A stretch of 64,000 nt of DNA from DASYFG01 sp036498565 (GTDB lineage Bacteria; Bacillota; Bacilli; Lactobacillales; Lactobacillaceae). The translations under genes were made by a program, and so were the position numbers. Below are positions 8,803 to 16,096 of the stretch, piece after piece (position 1 is the first letter of the stretch; each line of letters starts with the position of its first letter). The stretch lies in assembly GCA_036498565.1 (NCBI GenBank), contig DASYFG010000003.1, positions 1 through 64,000 on the forward strand, in the 5' to 3' direction. The notes beneath the pieces are model-generated. The model worked only from the letters and a program-made list of their open reading frames with translations. It was not told the DNA's origin and did not search any database.

Positions 8803-10134
8803 TTATTCACCCTTCTTGATATCGTCGGTTAACGCATCAATCGTTTCTTTCAAACGGTTATCACTTTCTAGTTTATCAGTAATTTTGGTGGTCGCGTGCA
8901 AAACGGATGCATGATCGCGGCCGCCAAAGGACTTGCCGATGTTTGGTAGCGACATATCCGTTAAGGTTCGTGTGAGATACATCGCGATGTGGCGGGCGTT
9001 GACGAGTTCTTTTTTCCGGTTTTTACTTTTCAAATCATCAACCGTTAACATATAGAAATCGCCGACGACTTGTTGAATGCGCTCGACGGTGATTTCACGA
9101 TCAACCACGATTTTGAGATCGCCCAACGCTTTTTGGGCGGTTTCAATCGTGGGCGGTTGGTTTTGGAAACGCAACGCGGCTTCAACTTTTAAAAATGCGC
9201 CTTCTAGGACACGGACGTTGTCGTCGATTTGTTCGGCAATCCACGTCAGCATGTCGGTTGGAATTTCCAGCCCAGAACTTTCCGCTTTGTTTTGCAAAAT
9301 CGCCACTCGCGTGGGCAAATCCGGCCGTTGAATATCCATGGCAATACCTTGTTCAAAGCGTGATACCAAACGACTTTCCAAATCGGGGATGGTTTTTGGC
9401 AGCTTGTCGGATGTCATGACGATTTGATGACCGGATTTTGTAATCGCGTTAAACGTGTTAAAGAATTCTTCTTGGATTTTGCCTTTGCCGGACAAAAATT
9501 GAATGTCATCGACCAGCAGCAAATCAACGTTACGATATTCGCGTTTAAAATTAGACGTCGCCCCTTCACCGGCGCGCAAACTGTCGGTAAACGCGTTAGT
9601 GAAATCTTCGGTGGTCACATATTTAATGCGCGCGTTGGGTTGTAATTTGGCCAATTCGTTACCGATTGACTGCATCAAATGCGTCTTGCCCAAACCAACA
9701 CCACCATAAATCAAATACGGATTCCATTGGCGCCCAGGTGCTTCGGCTACGGCACGTGCCACAGCGGTTGCTTGTTGATTCCCTTCACCCACGACAAATG
9801 AATCAAACGTAAAATGTTCATTTAAATCTGATTCGCGAATAAAACCAGGCGCATTCACGACTTCGGCGGGCACGACAACGAGATCAGCCGTCTTTTTTAA
9901 TTCTGGCTGCACAAAAGAACCGGTTTTGGCCACCGCGTATTTAACGAAATCCATGTTGTATTGATTGTTGGCCCAATGATTAATAATCACATCATCCGGC
10001 GCTTCCAATACCAACACGTCATCAGTCAACGTAATGGGCTTTAACGGTTTAATAAAGGTATCAAACGCCATTTGAGAAACGTTTTGATAAAATTCTGATT
10101 GGACTTGCGCCCATAATTCGTCTTTAGTTGTCAC
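8803..10134 (-). CDS. dnaA: chromosomal replication initiator DnaA
   Basis: AAA+ initiator that binds DnaA boxes and melts oriC. The 443-aa protein has domain I (ELWAQVQSEFYQNVS), AAA+ motifs (YGGVGLGKTHLMQSIGN; LLLVDDIQFLSGK), and domain IV with the box-reading signature GGRDHASVLHATTKI. I chose GTG 10134 (MTTKDELW): AGGAG lies about 10 nt upstream and domain I begins there. An upstream in-frame extension to 10218 (MFRGSDALGC...) has no family counterpart. It is the first gene of dnaA-dnaN. DnaA boxes near the promoter imply autoregulation. Confidence 0.98.
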   Translation of the reverse strand: MTTKDELWAQVQSEFYQNVSQMAFDTFIKPLKPITLTDDVLVLEAPDDVIINHWANNQYNMDFVKYAVAKTGSFVQPELKKTADLVVVPAEVVNAPGFIRESDLNEHFTFDSFVVGEGNQQATAVARAVAEAPGRQWNPYLIYGGVGLGKTHLMQSIGNELAKLQPNARIKYVTTEDFTNAFTDSLRAGEGATSNFKREYRNVDLLLVDDIQFLSGKGKIQEEFFNTFNAITKSGHQIVMTSDKLPKTIPDLESRLVSRFEQGIAMDIQRPDLPTRVAILQNKAESSGLEIPTDMLTWIAEQIDDNVRVLEGAFLKVEAALRFQNQPPTIETAQKALGDLKIVVDREITVERIQQVVGDFYMLTVDDLKSKNRKKELVNARHIAMYLTRTLTDMSLPNIGKSFGGRDHASVLHATTKITDKLESDNRLKETIDALTDDIKKGE

Positions 10135-10229
10135 GGCAAATAGTCTCCTGTTCGTTCGGTCTGGGTTAGCGGCAAAAAATAGCGCCACACAACCAAGGGC
10201 ATCGCTGCCACGAAACAAATCTAAAACCT

Positions 10230-10262
10230 ATTTTAGCAAGTGTGCGCAAAGTTTTCCACAAG
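10230..10262 (-). promoter_or_regulatory. dnaA promoter with overlapping DnaA box
   Basis: Minus-strand extended -10 TGCTAAAAT (plus-strand 10230-10238) about 95 nt before the GTG. A DnaA-box-like TTTTCCACA lies just upstream (10253-10261), placed where bound DnaA would cover the promoter. The -35 is not clear. Confidence 0.5.
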
Positions 10263-10540
10263 TATTTTTAGTGGGGTGTGTTTTTTGCACATGACGGGAT
10301 AAAGATTCCCACAAGTTGTGGACGATTAAGCCTGCTTTTCCACAGAAAAAGCCTTTTTGACAACGAAATTCACAAGCAACTACTTGGAATAACAACATTT
10401 AGCGGCAGTTATTCACATTATCCACAGTTGTATGTTAACAACTTGTGGATTTGTGGATAACTTGTGAATGGTCTTGTGAACAAAAAGCGAACAAACGTTG
10501 TCCTTGCACAGGGTTTGGGAAAAGCGTGTGAATAAGACAA
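10250..10540. other. oriC DnaA-box cluster between dnaA and rpmH
   Basis: Gene-free stretch rich in DnaA boxes. TTATTCACA (10409-10417) and the consensus TTATCCACA (10418-10426) abut in direct tandem. TGTGGATTT (10444-10452) and the consensus TGTGGATAA (10452-10460) follow in the opposite orientation. TGTGAATAA lies at 10527-10535. Weaker boxes occur near 10253, 10312 and 10334. With the trio module on the far side of dnaA this gives a bipartite origin. The whole gap 10135-10671 otherwise holds only the dnaA and rpmH promoters. Confidence 0.9.
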
Positions 10541-10584
10541 AGTGGTAAAGATTTGTTTAAGAACAGTAAAACGCCGTTAAGGCG

Positions 10585-10613
10585 TTGCAATCTTTTACTA
10601 GACGTGTTAAGAT
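10585..10613 (+). promoter_or_regulatory. rpmH promoter
   Basis: -35 TTGCAA (10585-10590), 17-nt spacer, -10 TAAGAT (10608-10613), followed by a leader of about 50 nt to the rpmH ATG. Confidence 0.7.
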
Positions 10614-10671
10614 AATCATCGAATTGCAAAGATTTTGCAGGGTAAACTCGTATGATTGGAGGTGAAATCAC

Positions 10672-10806
10672 ATGAAGCGTACATTTCAACCTAAGAAGCG
10701 CCACCGCGAACGTGTTCACGGTTTCCGTAAGCGTATGAGCACAAGCGCCGGCCGTAAAGTATTGGCTCGCCGTCGTGCAAAGGGCCGTAAGGTATTGAGT
10801 GCCTAA
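10672..10806 (+). CDS. rpmH: 50S ribosomal protein L34
   Basis: 44-residue, highly basic ribosomal protein, too short for most ORF listings. It starts MKRTFQPKKRHRERVHGFR and ends RRAKGRKVLSA, which is the full L34 pattern. TTGGAGGTG precedes the ATG. It faces away from dnaA across oriC and is followed by a terminator before rnpA, so rnpA is probably made by read-through. This is the classic rpmH-rnpA-yidC order. Confidence 0.97.
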   Translation: MKRTFQPKKRHRERVHGFRKRMSTSAGRKVLARRRAKGRKVLSA

Positions 10807-10811
10807 TGCGT

Positions 10812-10843
10812 AAAGGTCGCTGCTAATGCAGTGACCTTTTTTT
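10812..10843 (+). terminator. terminator/attenuator between rpmH and rnpA
   Basis: Stem AGGTCGCTGC with GCAGTGACCT (one G-T pair), 4-nt loop TAAT, then seven T. It would set a high L34 to RNase P protein ratio. Confidence 0.9.
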
Positions 10844-10882
10844 GTCTAAAAAAGGCGTGTTAAGGTGCACAGGAGCAATAAG

Positions 10883-11224
10883 ATGAGAAAATCATATCGC
10901 ATCAAAAAACCAGAAGACTTTCAAAAGGTCATCAAGCGGCACCAGTCAGTGGCCAATAAATATTTTATTGTTTACCAATTGACACAAGACGCGCCGCATT
11001 TTCGGTTGGGTTTGTCGGTCAGTAAAAAAATCGGCAAAGCCCACGAACGTGTTTGGGTGAAACGGCGCATTCGGCAGACTTTTTTGGAGTTAAAGCCGGT
11101 GTTGCCCAATAATTTAGATATTGTGGTGATTGCGCGACCCGCCGTGGCGTTGCAAAGCCAAGCGTTCATTAAAGAACAACTCGTGCATGTTTTGCACCTC
11201 GCTAAAATTTTAGCGGATAATTGA
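10883..11224 (+). CDS. rnpA: ribonuclease P protein component
   Basis: Protein cofactor of RNase P, which trims tRNA 5' ends. The 113-aa product has the RNR signature region (SVSKKIGKAHERVWVKRRIRQTF) and begins MRKSYRIKKPEDFQKVI. ATG 10883 is chosen because AGGAG is 8 nt upstream; an upstream GTG at 10865 would put that site inside the gene. yidC follows after 10 nt. Confidence 0.96.
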   Translation: MRKSYRIKKPEDFQKVIKRHQSVANKYFIVYQLTQDAPHFRLGLSVSKKIGKAHERVWVKRRIRQTFLELKPVLPNNLDIVVIARPAVALQSQAFIKEQLVHVLHLAKILADN

Positions 11225-11234
11225 GGATAAAAAC

Positions 11235-12080
11235 GTGAAAAAATTTCAAGCTATTTTAGCAAAAATCGGTATTTTGCCGTTGGTGGTTGCTGTTGCCGCA
11301 TTGGTTGTGATGTTTGTGGCGGCGGCAACAAGTCCTGTGCATGCGACTTCAAATGGTATTTGGGGGGCATTTGTCGCTTGGATGACCGATGCGATTGTTG
11401 GAGTTGCCAGTTGGTTTAACAACAGTTATGGTTGGGGAATCGTTGGTTTTACTTTGTTGGTGCGTTTCTTGATTTTGCCATTGATGATTTATCAATTAGG
11501 CGAAACCCAAAAAATGCAAAACATTCAAGGTCAATTGAAGGCGTTGCAACAAAAATACACGAGTCGTGATCAAGACACGATGTTATTGTTGCGTCAAGAA
11601 CAACAAGCCTTGTATAAGGAAAACGGCGTGAATCCTTTTGCAGCCTTTATTCCAATTATTGTGCAATTGCCGGTTTTGTTGGCGTTGTACCAAGCTATTT
11701 TTAACTCAAAATTGTTGAAGTCTGGTAACTTTTTGTGGACGCAATTGGGGCATTTGGATCCGTACTTCATTTTGCCAATTTTGGCGGCGTTGTTTACGTT
11801 TGTTTCAAGTTGGTTGGCGATGAAGAGCAATCCGGATCAAAACGGGATTACCAAGGCGATGCCTTATATTTTCCCAGTGGTGATTTTGGTGTCAGCGTTG
11901 GCCGTGCCATCAGCTTTGGCGTTGTACTGGGTGGTATCAAACGCCTTTCAAATGGTGCAAACCTTGCTTTTGCAAAACCCCTTCAAAATCCAAGCTGAAC
12001 GTGACGCCGTTAAACAAGCCCAACGTGATCGTCAACGTCAAGTGAACAAAGTTTTGCGCAACGCGAAACGCAAACGTTAA
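11235..12080 (+). CDS. yidC: membrane protein insertase YidC/OxaA
   Basis: Inserts membrane proteins alone or with SecYEG. The 281-aa protein has an N-terminal hydrophobic segment (about 10-32), then the five-helix YidC core with VGFTLLVRFLILPLMIYQLGETQKMQ (the conserved Arg in TM2) and ending in a basic tail RQRQVNKVLRNAKRKR. GTG start at 11235. Many Firmicutes YidC are lipoproteins with an L-x-x-C box. No cysteine is present here, and the region reads AAATSPVHATS, so the N-terminus probably ends as a signal anchor or is cut by signal peptidase I. A terminator follows. Confidence 0.93.
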   Translation: MKKFQAILAKIGILPLVVAVAALVVMFVAAATSPVHATSNGIWGAFVAWMTDAIVGVASWFNNSYGWGIVGFTLLVRFLILPLMIYQLGETQKMQNIQGQLKALQQKYTSRDQDTMLLLRQEQQALYKENGVNPFAAFIPIIVQLPVLLALYQAIFNSKLLKSGNFLWTQLGHLDPYFILPILAALFTFVSSWLAMKSNPDQNGITKAMPYIFPVVILVSALAVPSALALYWVVSNAFQMVQTLLLQNPFKIQAERDAVKQAQRDRQRQVNKVLRNAKRKR

Positions 12081-12105
12081 AAGTCGAGTCAATCGGCTTT
12101 TTTTT
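12080..12105 (+). terminator. terminator after yidC
   Basis: AAGTCGA paired with TCGGCTT (one wobble) around a 5-nt loop, then nine T. Confidence 0.8.
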
Positions 12106-12158
12106 TGCCGTCAAATAGCGTATTATTAATTGAAATGTGAAATCAGAGGGACGAACAA

Positions 12159-12776
12159 ATGAAGTTTATTAAAGAATGGGTTTTGCCGCTAGCGATTGGC
12201 TTGGCGATTGCGTTGATCGTGCGCACGTTTTTGTTTACGGTGGTGCGCGTTGACGGCACGTCAATGGAACCGAATTTGCAAAACAACGAATTGGTTTTTG
12301 AAAGCAAAATTTCCAGTTACACGCGCGGTGATGTGGTTGTGTTTGACGCAACTCACGAAGATCCAGCTAATGACGGCACGGCCAAAGACTACGTGAAGCG
12401 CATTATCGGCGTGGGGGGCGACACGGTGAGCTTCCAAGACGGCAAATTGTACGTGAACAACAAAGAAGTCAACCAAAACTTTTTGCCAACCGCGAACAAA
12501 ACGACCGGTACAGCCGGTACGTTTGGCAACACGTGGAGCTTAGGCACGTTGTCAAAAAACGCCTCATGGCAAACAAAAGACCGCAACAAAGTCAAAGTGC
12601 CAAAGGGCATGTACTTTGTCTTAGGGGACAACCGTGCGGTTTCTAACGACAGTCGCACGTTTGGTTTTGTCGAAAAGCAACACATTTTGGGGAAAGTTTA
12701 CGCACCAATCTGGAACACAGATGCAACGGCGCGCAAGAATATTAACAAGCAAGCTGATGACTTCTTTGTCAAATAA
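12159..12776 (+). CDS. lepB: signal peptidase I
   Basis: Membrane-bound serine protease that removes signal peptides. The 205-aa protein has one N-terminal membrane helix (about 6-26), then box B with catalytic Ser (VDGTSMEPNL), box D with catalytic Lys (DYVKRIIGVGGD), and box E (LGDNRAVSNDSRTFG). That is the full S26A set and the usual length for Gram-positive enzymes. Start ATG behind GAGGGACG. The next gene overlaps its 3' end in another frame. Confidence 0.95.
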   Translation: MKFIKEWVLPLAIGLAIALIVRTFLFTVVRVDGTSMEPNLQNNELVFESKISSYTRGDVVVFDATHEDPANDGTAKDYVKRIIGVGGDTVSFQDGKLYVNNKEVNQNFLPTANKTTGTAGTFGNTWSLGTLSKNASWQTKDRNKVKVPKGMYFVLGDNRAVSNDSRTFGFVEKQHILGKVYAPIWNTDATARKNINKQADDFFVK

Positions 12777-13203
12777 GCTGATCTTACGGCCGTTTGTTGC
12801 GGCTGATGAAGCTGCCGTTGCCATGATTTATTTTCAAAGTCGGGCACGGCATTTTTCATGGGTAAAAAAATTACGCCTCGCCGATTTTGCCCAAGCCACC
12901 CAGGGGGAAACGGTGCAAGTGGCCGAATTAGACGGTCAAATCGTCGGTTTTGCGTCGGTGAGCGAGTGGGACGGCTTTTTGCATTTGTTATTCATCAAGC
13001 CTGGCTTTGAAAGCCAAGGGATTGGATCGGCGTTGTTGACGTGGGCGCGCCAATTGGTGCATTTGCCGTTAACGCTAAAAGTCGTCGCGCAAAACACCGC
13101 CGCGCAACGTTTTTATGAACGCGAAGGTTTTGCGCTGATTGCGCGCAGTCCGCTGGCTAGTCCACCGAATTTGACTTATCAAGACGCACAAAAACGCCAC
13201 TGA
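12757..13203 (+). CDS. GNAT family N-acetyltransferase
   Basis: Acetyl-CoA-dependent acetyltransferase of unknown substrate. 148 aa starting MTSLSNKLILRPFVAADEAAV; the acetyl-CoA loop is FIKPGFESQGIGSALL, followed by LKVVAQNTAAQRFYEREGF, typical GNAT motifs A and B. The ATG lies inside the last codons of lepB (20-bp overlap) with no clear Shine-Dalgarno, so translation is probably coupled. A TTG at 12766 is an alternative. A terminator follows. Confidence 0.85.
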   Translation: MTSLSNKLILRPFVAADEAAVAMIYFQSRARHFSWVKKLRLADFAQATQGETVQVAELDGQIVGFASVSEWDGFLHLLFIKPGFESQGIGSALLTWARQLVHLPLTLKVVAQNTAAQRFYEREGFALIARSPLASPPNLTYQDAQKRH

Positions 13204-13219
13204 TGTGGCGTTTTTTTGG
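13188..13219 (+). terminator. terminator after the GNAT gene
   Basis: AAAAACGCCAC paired with GTGGCGTTTTT around a short loop, T-run after; it overlaps the GNAT stop codon. Confidence 0.85.
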
Positions 13220-13246
13220 TGGGCGTGGTATGATATTTTTAATTAT

Positions 13247-13258
13247 TTAACTGGTAAA
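13247..13258 (+). promoter_or_regulatory. AdcR-type zinc operator upstream of adcR
   Basis: TTAACTGGTAAA differs by one base from the AdcR box TTAACYRGTTAA known from streptococci. It overlaps the region just before the adcR Shine-Dalgarno, so AdcR probably represses its own gene when zinc is plentiful. Confidence 0.75.
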
Positions 13259-13268
13259 GGAGTTGGCC

Positions 13269-13730
13269 ATGGCGGAATTAACGAGTCATACCTTGGATCA
13301 TTTTTTAAATGACGTGCGTTTGATGGCGGAAAATCAGCGTGAGTTGCTGCTGGGCGACATTGTCAGTCCGTTGACGACCACGCAAGGGCATTTGTTGATG
13401 TTACTTGCACAAGGCGGCGCGCAAACCAACACGCAATTAGCCCACGAATTGCAAGTGTCACCGGCGGCGGTCACCAAAGCAGTGAAGAGTTTGCAACACA
13501 TCGAACCGACTTTGGTCATTAGTCAACGTGACGCCAAAGACGCGCGGATTTTGCGCTGGGCGCTAACAGCCGTGGGGGCGCAAATGGCAAGCAATCACGC
13601 TGCCGCGCACGATCAAACGGTGGCCGCTTATGATAAAATGTTGGCGCATTATGATAACAGTCAGCGTGAGCTTTTAGGGCAATTTTTGACGGATTTGTCG
13701 TTGTGTTTACGAAATAATGGCGTGGATTAG
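13269..13730 (+). CDS. adcR: zinc-responsive MarR-family repressor, AdcR/ZitR type
   Basis: Represses zinc uptake genes when zinc-loaded. The 153-aa protein has a winged helix (TNTQLAHELQVSPAAVTKAVKSLQ) very close to streptococcal AdcR. From memory of AdcR, the primary zinc ligands (Glu24, His42, His108, His112) have counterparts here in AENQRE, TTQGHLL and NHAAAHD. The secondary-site ligands Cys30, Glu41 and Glu107 read Ile, Gly and Asn, so that site seems lost. I start at ATG 13269, with AAAGGAG 6 nt upstream; an in-frame TTG at 13263 abuts that site. adcC and adcB follow behind a second operator. Confidence 0.9.
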   Translation: MAELTSHTLDHFLNDVRLMAENQRELLLGDIVSPLTTTQGHLLMLLAQGGAQTNTQLAHELQVSPAAVTKAVKSLQHIEPTLVISQRDAKDARILRWALTAVGAQMASNHAAAHDQTVAAYDKMLAHYDNSQRELLGQFLTDLSLCLRNNGVD

Positions 13731-13741
13731 CCGTTATTTTT
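13712..13741 (+). terminator. weak terminator/attenuator between adcR and adcC
   Basis: AATAATGGC paired with GCCGTTATT around a 7-nt loop, followed by a T-run, overlapping the adcR stop. It would lower read-through into adcCB, which has its own operator at 13754. Confidence 0.65.
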
Positions 13742-13753
13742 TTGTGGCAGTGC

Positions 13754-13765
13754 TTAACTGGTTAA
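13754..13765 (+). promoter_or_regulatory. AdcR box upstream of adcC (perfect)
   Basis: TTAACTGGTTAA matches TTAACYRGTTAA at all 12 positions and is an exact match to the zinc operator. It touches the adcC Shine-Dalgarno (AAGGAG), so binding would block initiation close to the start. Confidence 0.85.
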
Positions 13766-13775
13766 GGAGTTCAAC

Positions 13776-14402
13776 ATGATTTTAGTCGGTCAACAAATCG
13801 GCATGCGTTTTGGCAGTCGTTGGTTGTATCAAAATGTGGATTTTAGTCTGAAAAAAGGCGAAATTTTGGCAATTACAGGCGAAAACGGCGTCGGTAAAAC
13901 CACGCTTTTACGGGCAATTCTAGGACAAATGGACCTCAGCGCTGGTGCACTAACTTGGCCCAATGGTCCGCAAAAAATGGCGTACGTGCCCCAATTTCGC
14001 CCGGAAGTCGCCCAGTTTGGGTTAACGATTCGGGATTTTGTGGCGTTGAGTTTTTATCGCGGCTGGTCGCCGTTTTTAACGCGCGCAGAAAAAGCGGCTC
14101 TGCAAGCGGTTTTGGCGCAAACGCATTTGCAAGACATTGCGGACCGCGGCATGGATACGGCTTCTGGTGGCGAGCGCCAACGCGCTTATTTGGCGCAGGC
14201 GTTGTTGCAGCAGCCGGATGTTTTGATTTTGGATGAAGCAACTGCCAACTTGGATCCGCAGGCCAAAATTACCTTGATGGACGTGGTGGTGAGCACGGGT
14301 TTGAGCGTGTTGATGGTCTCACACGATGAAAGATTGGTTGCCAAATACGCGCACGGCGTGTTGCAGTTGCGCGGAGAAGGGAGCAAATTTATCCATGTTT
14401 GA
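13776..14402 (+). CDS. adcC: zinc ABC transporter ATP-binding protein
   Basis: ATPase of a zinc/manganese-type importer. 208 aa with Walker A GENGVGKTT, signature SGGERQRAYLAQAL, Walker B VLILDEATANLD and the switch His in MVSHDERL. Close linkage to an AdcR regulator and the exact operator at 13754 point to zinc. The 3' end overlaps adcB by 8 nt. The binding lipoprotein AdcA is not in this window. Confidence 0.9.
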   Translation: MILVGQQIGMRFGSRWLYQNVDFSLKKGEILAITGENGVGKTTLLRAILGQMDLSAGALTWPNGPQKMAYVPQFRPEVAQFGLTIRDFVALSFYRGWSPFLTRAEKAALQAVLAQTHLQDIADRGMDTASGGERQRAYLAQALLQQPDVLILDEATANLDPQAKITLMDVVVSTGLSVLMVSHDERLVAKYAHGVLQLRGEGSKFIHV

Positions 14403-15183
14403 GTATGATTTTATGCGGCTGGCGTTCTTGTCGGGGACGTTGATTGCGGTGGTGAGCGGCTTTGTTGGCGTGTTTGTGGTGGCGCGCCGGTTGTCGTTTT
14501 TGGCTCATATCTTAAGTGAAATTGGGTTTGCAGGCGCGGCGTTTGGCTTGTTTATGAACTGGTCGCCGTTGCTGGGGATGTTGTTATTTACGGTGTTTGC
14601 GGCGTTTATGATTGGGCAGTGGAACCGGCTGGAGCAACGTTCTGAGGCACTGATTTCGGGCGTGAGTGCGGTGGCGATTGGTTTGGGCGTGGCGTTTTTG
14701 GCTTTGTCGTCTAAAAGTGGGAGCGCGGCGACGAGCATTTTATTTGGCTCAATTTTTAGTTTGAGTGCGCAAAATGTGTGGGAAGTCGTTGGTTTAACGG
14801 TGCTTGTGTTGCTGATTGGCGCATTGTTGTTCCGGCGTTTGCGCTATTTTGCCTTTGATTATGCGACCGCACAATTTGCTTTGCAGGGCGTCGTGGCTTT
14901 GGAAATGATCTTTTTGTTGCTGGTGGCAGTCAGCGTGGCAGTATCCGCGCAAATCGTCGGTTCGTTGCTGATTTTTATTTTAATGACGTTGCCGGCGAGT
15001 GCGGCGATGCGGTTAGGCAAGAGCGTCAACCAAATTTTGGCGCTGTCGATTGGCTTTGCGCTGTTTGGCGTTTGGAGTTCGCTTGCGCTGTCTTACTGGC
15101 TGAATTTGCCGGTCAGTTTTTTCATCGCTTTGATTGAAGCGGCGATTTATTTTGTCAGTTTAGCCAAAAAAAGCACGCGTTAA
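14395..15183 (+). CDS. adcB: zinc ABC transporter permease
   Basis: Membrane subunit of the zinc importer (ABC-3 family). 262 aa, starting MFEYDFMRLAFLSGTLIAVV, with about seven or eight hydrophobic helices and the family segment LSFLAHILSEIGFAGAAFG. The start ATG 14395 overlaps the adcC stop by 8 nt, so the genes are coupled. A longer reading from 14326 would run deep into adcC without a ribosome site. A symmetric terminator ends the operon. Confidence 0.9.
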   Translation: MFEYDFMRLAFLSGTLIAVVSGFVGVFVVARRLSFLAHILSEIGFAGAAFGLFMNWSPLLGMLLFTVFAAFMIGQWNRLEQRSEALISGVSAVAIGLGVAFLALSSKSGSAATSILFGSIFSLSAQNVWEVVGLTVLVLLIGALLFRRLRYFAFDYATAQFALQGVVALEMIFLLLVAVSVAVSAQIVGSLLIFILMTLPASAAMRLGKSVNQILALSIGFALFGVWSSLALSYWLNLPVSFFIALIEAAIYFVSLAKKSTR

Positions 15184-15197
15184 CGCGTGCTTTTTTA
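15166..15197. terminator. bidirectional terminator between adcB and the GntR gene
   Basis: AAAAAAGCACGCG and CGCGTGCTTTTTT around TTAA form a near-perfect palindrome with an A-run before and a T-run after. It serves both convergent genes. Confidence 0.9.
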
Positions 15198-15917
15198 GTA
15201 TTCTTTTTTAATAACTGTGTGGAATTCAAATTCATCCGGTACGTGCCGTGAAATCGAGTATTCAAAGGCCGCGCCCGTTGACAAAAAGGCGGTTTGCGTC
15301 ATTTGAATTAAATGATCGTTGCCCTCGACACATAATAAATCCGCTTCCGTTTCGGTTGGTACCGCACCGGTCACTTGAATATTGGCCGCATTAATCGTCA
15401 AACCCAGCGTTTGCGTGATGTAATCATAAATGGATTTTTCCAAAATCGCTTCCGATAACCCGGGAATCAGCAAAATCGGCATGTACGTGTATTCAATAAT
15501 CGCCGGGCGCCCATCAAAAATCCGCAAGCGGTTAATCCGATAAACGAAATCCGTCGCGTTAATGTTGAGTAAACCGGCCAATTCATCCCCAGCTTGCATC
15601 GTATCAAAGCCTAGCACGCGCGTGGTGAGGTTTTGCCCGGCAAAGCGCCGACTTGTCCCGCGCAAGTGTTTGGGGTTGGTCAGCGACGAATCAGAGGCTT
15701 TGACGGTGTCTGACACAATCGTACCAGCGCCACGCCGACGGGTAATCAACCCTTCGCGGCTGAGAATATCCAACGCTTTTTTGATGGTGATGGCACTTGT
15801 GTCATATGTTTCAGCGAGTTTTGGACCGCTGGGCAACATTGATCCACGCGCAAAAGTACCGTCACTAATATGTTGTTTAATGGCTTGATAAATGGCGATG
15901 TACTTTGGTTCCGACAT
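15195..15917 (-). CDS. GntR/HutC-family transcriptional regulator (UTRA domain)
   Basis: 240-aa repressor with an N-terminal GntR winged helix (SGPKLAETYDTSAITIKKALDILSREGL, split here by the wing RRRGAGTIV) and a C-terminal UTRA sugar-sensing domain (about 75-235) ending EFEFHTVIKKEY. It is divergent from the beta-glucoside PTS gene, and a perfect palindrome (16006-16021) lies between them. By analogy with BglR/YtrA-type relatives it likely represses those genes until a phosphorylated beta-glucoside binds. The effector is inferred from the neighbours. Confidence 0.88.
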   Translation of the reverse strand: MSEPKYIAIYQAIKQHISDGTFARGSMLPSGPKLAETYDTSAITIKKALDILSREGLITRRRGAGTIVSDTVKASDSSLTNPKHLRGTSRRFAGQNLTTRVLGFDTMQAGDELAGLLNINATDFVYRINRLRIFDGRPAIIEYTYMPILLIPGLSEAILEKSIYDYITQTLGLTINAANIQVTGAVPTETEADLLCVEGNDHLIQMTQTAFLSTGAAFEYSISRHVPDEFEFHTVIKKEY

Positions 15918-16005
15918 ACGTGTTACTCCGTTCTTTGTTACATTATAAGCCAGTTTTTAGCGCAGTTCAAAACCTTTTTTGGGGAAAGTTAAGTTTTTTC
16001 ATCAC

Positions 16006-16021
16006 AAAAGTATATACTTTT
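16006..16021. promoter_or_regulatory. 16-bp perfect palindrome, candidate GntR operator
   Basis: AAAAGTATATACTTTT is a perfect inverted repeat in the divergent GntR/PTS region. TATACT inside it could be the -10 of the PTS promoter (candidate -35 TTAAGT 18 nt upstream), so repressor binding would block RNA polymerase. Confidence 0.75.
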
Positions 16022-16054
16022 AAAAACAAAAGTGTTATTCTTTTATTTGTTAAT

Positions 16055-16068
16055 TGAAAGCGGTTACA
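16055..16068 (+). promoter_or_regulatory. catabolite response element (cre)
   Basis: TGAAAGCGGTTACA fits the CcpA consensus TGWAAGCGNTWNCA at every position. It lies between the presumed promoter and the PTS start, where CcpA-HPr(Ser-P) would act as a roadblock when glucose is present. Confidence 0.88.
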
Positions 16069-16096
16069 CAAGTGAATGAAAAAGGAGTTATGTGTT

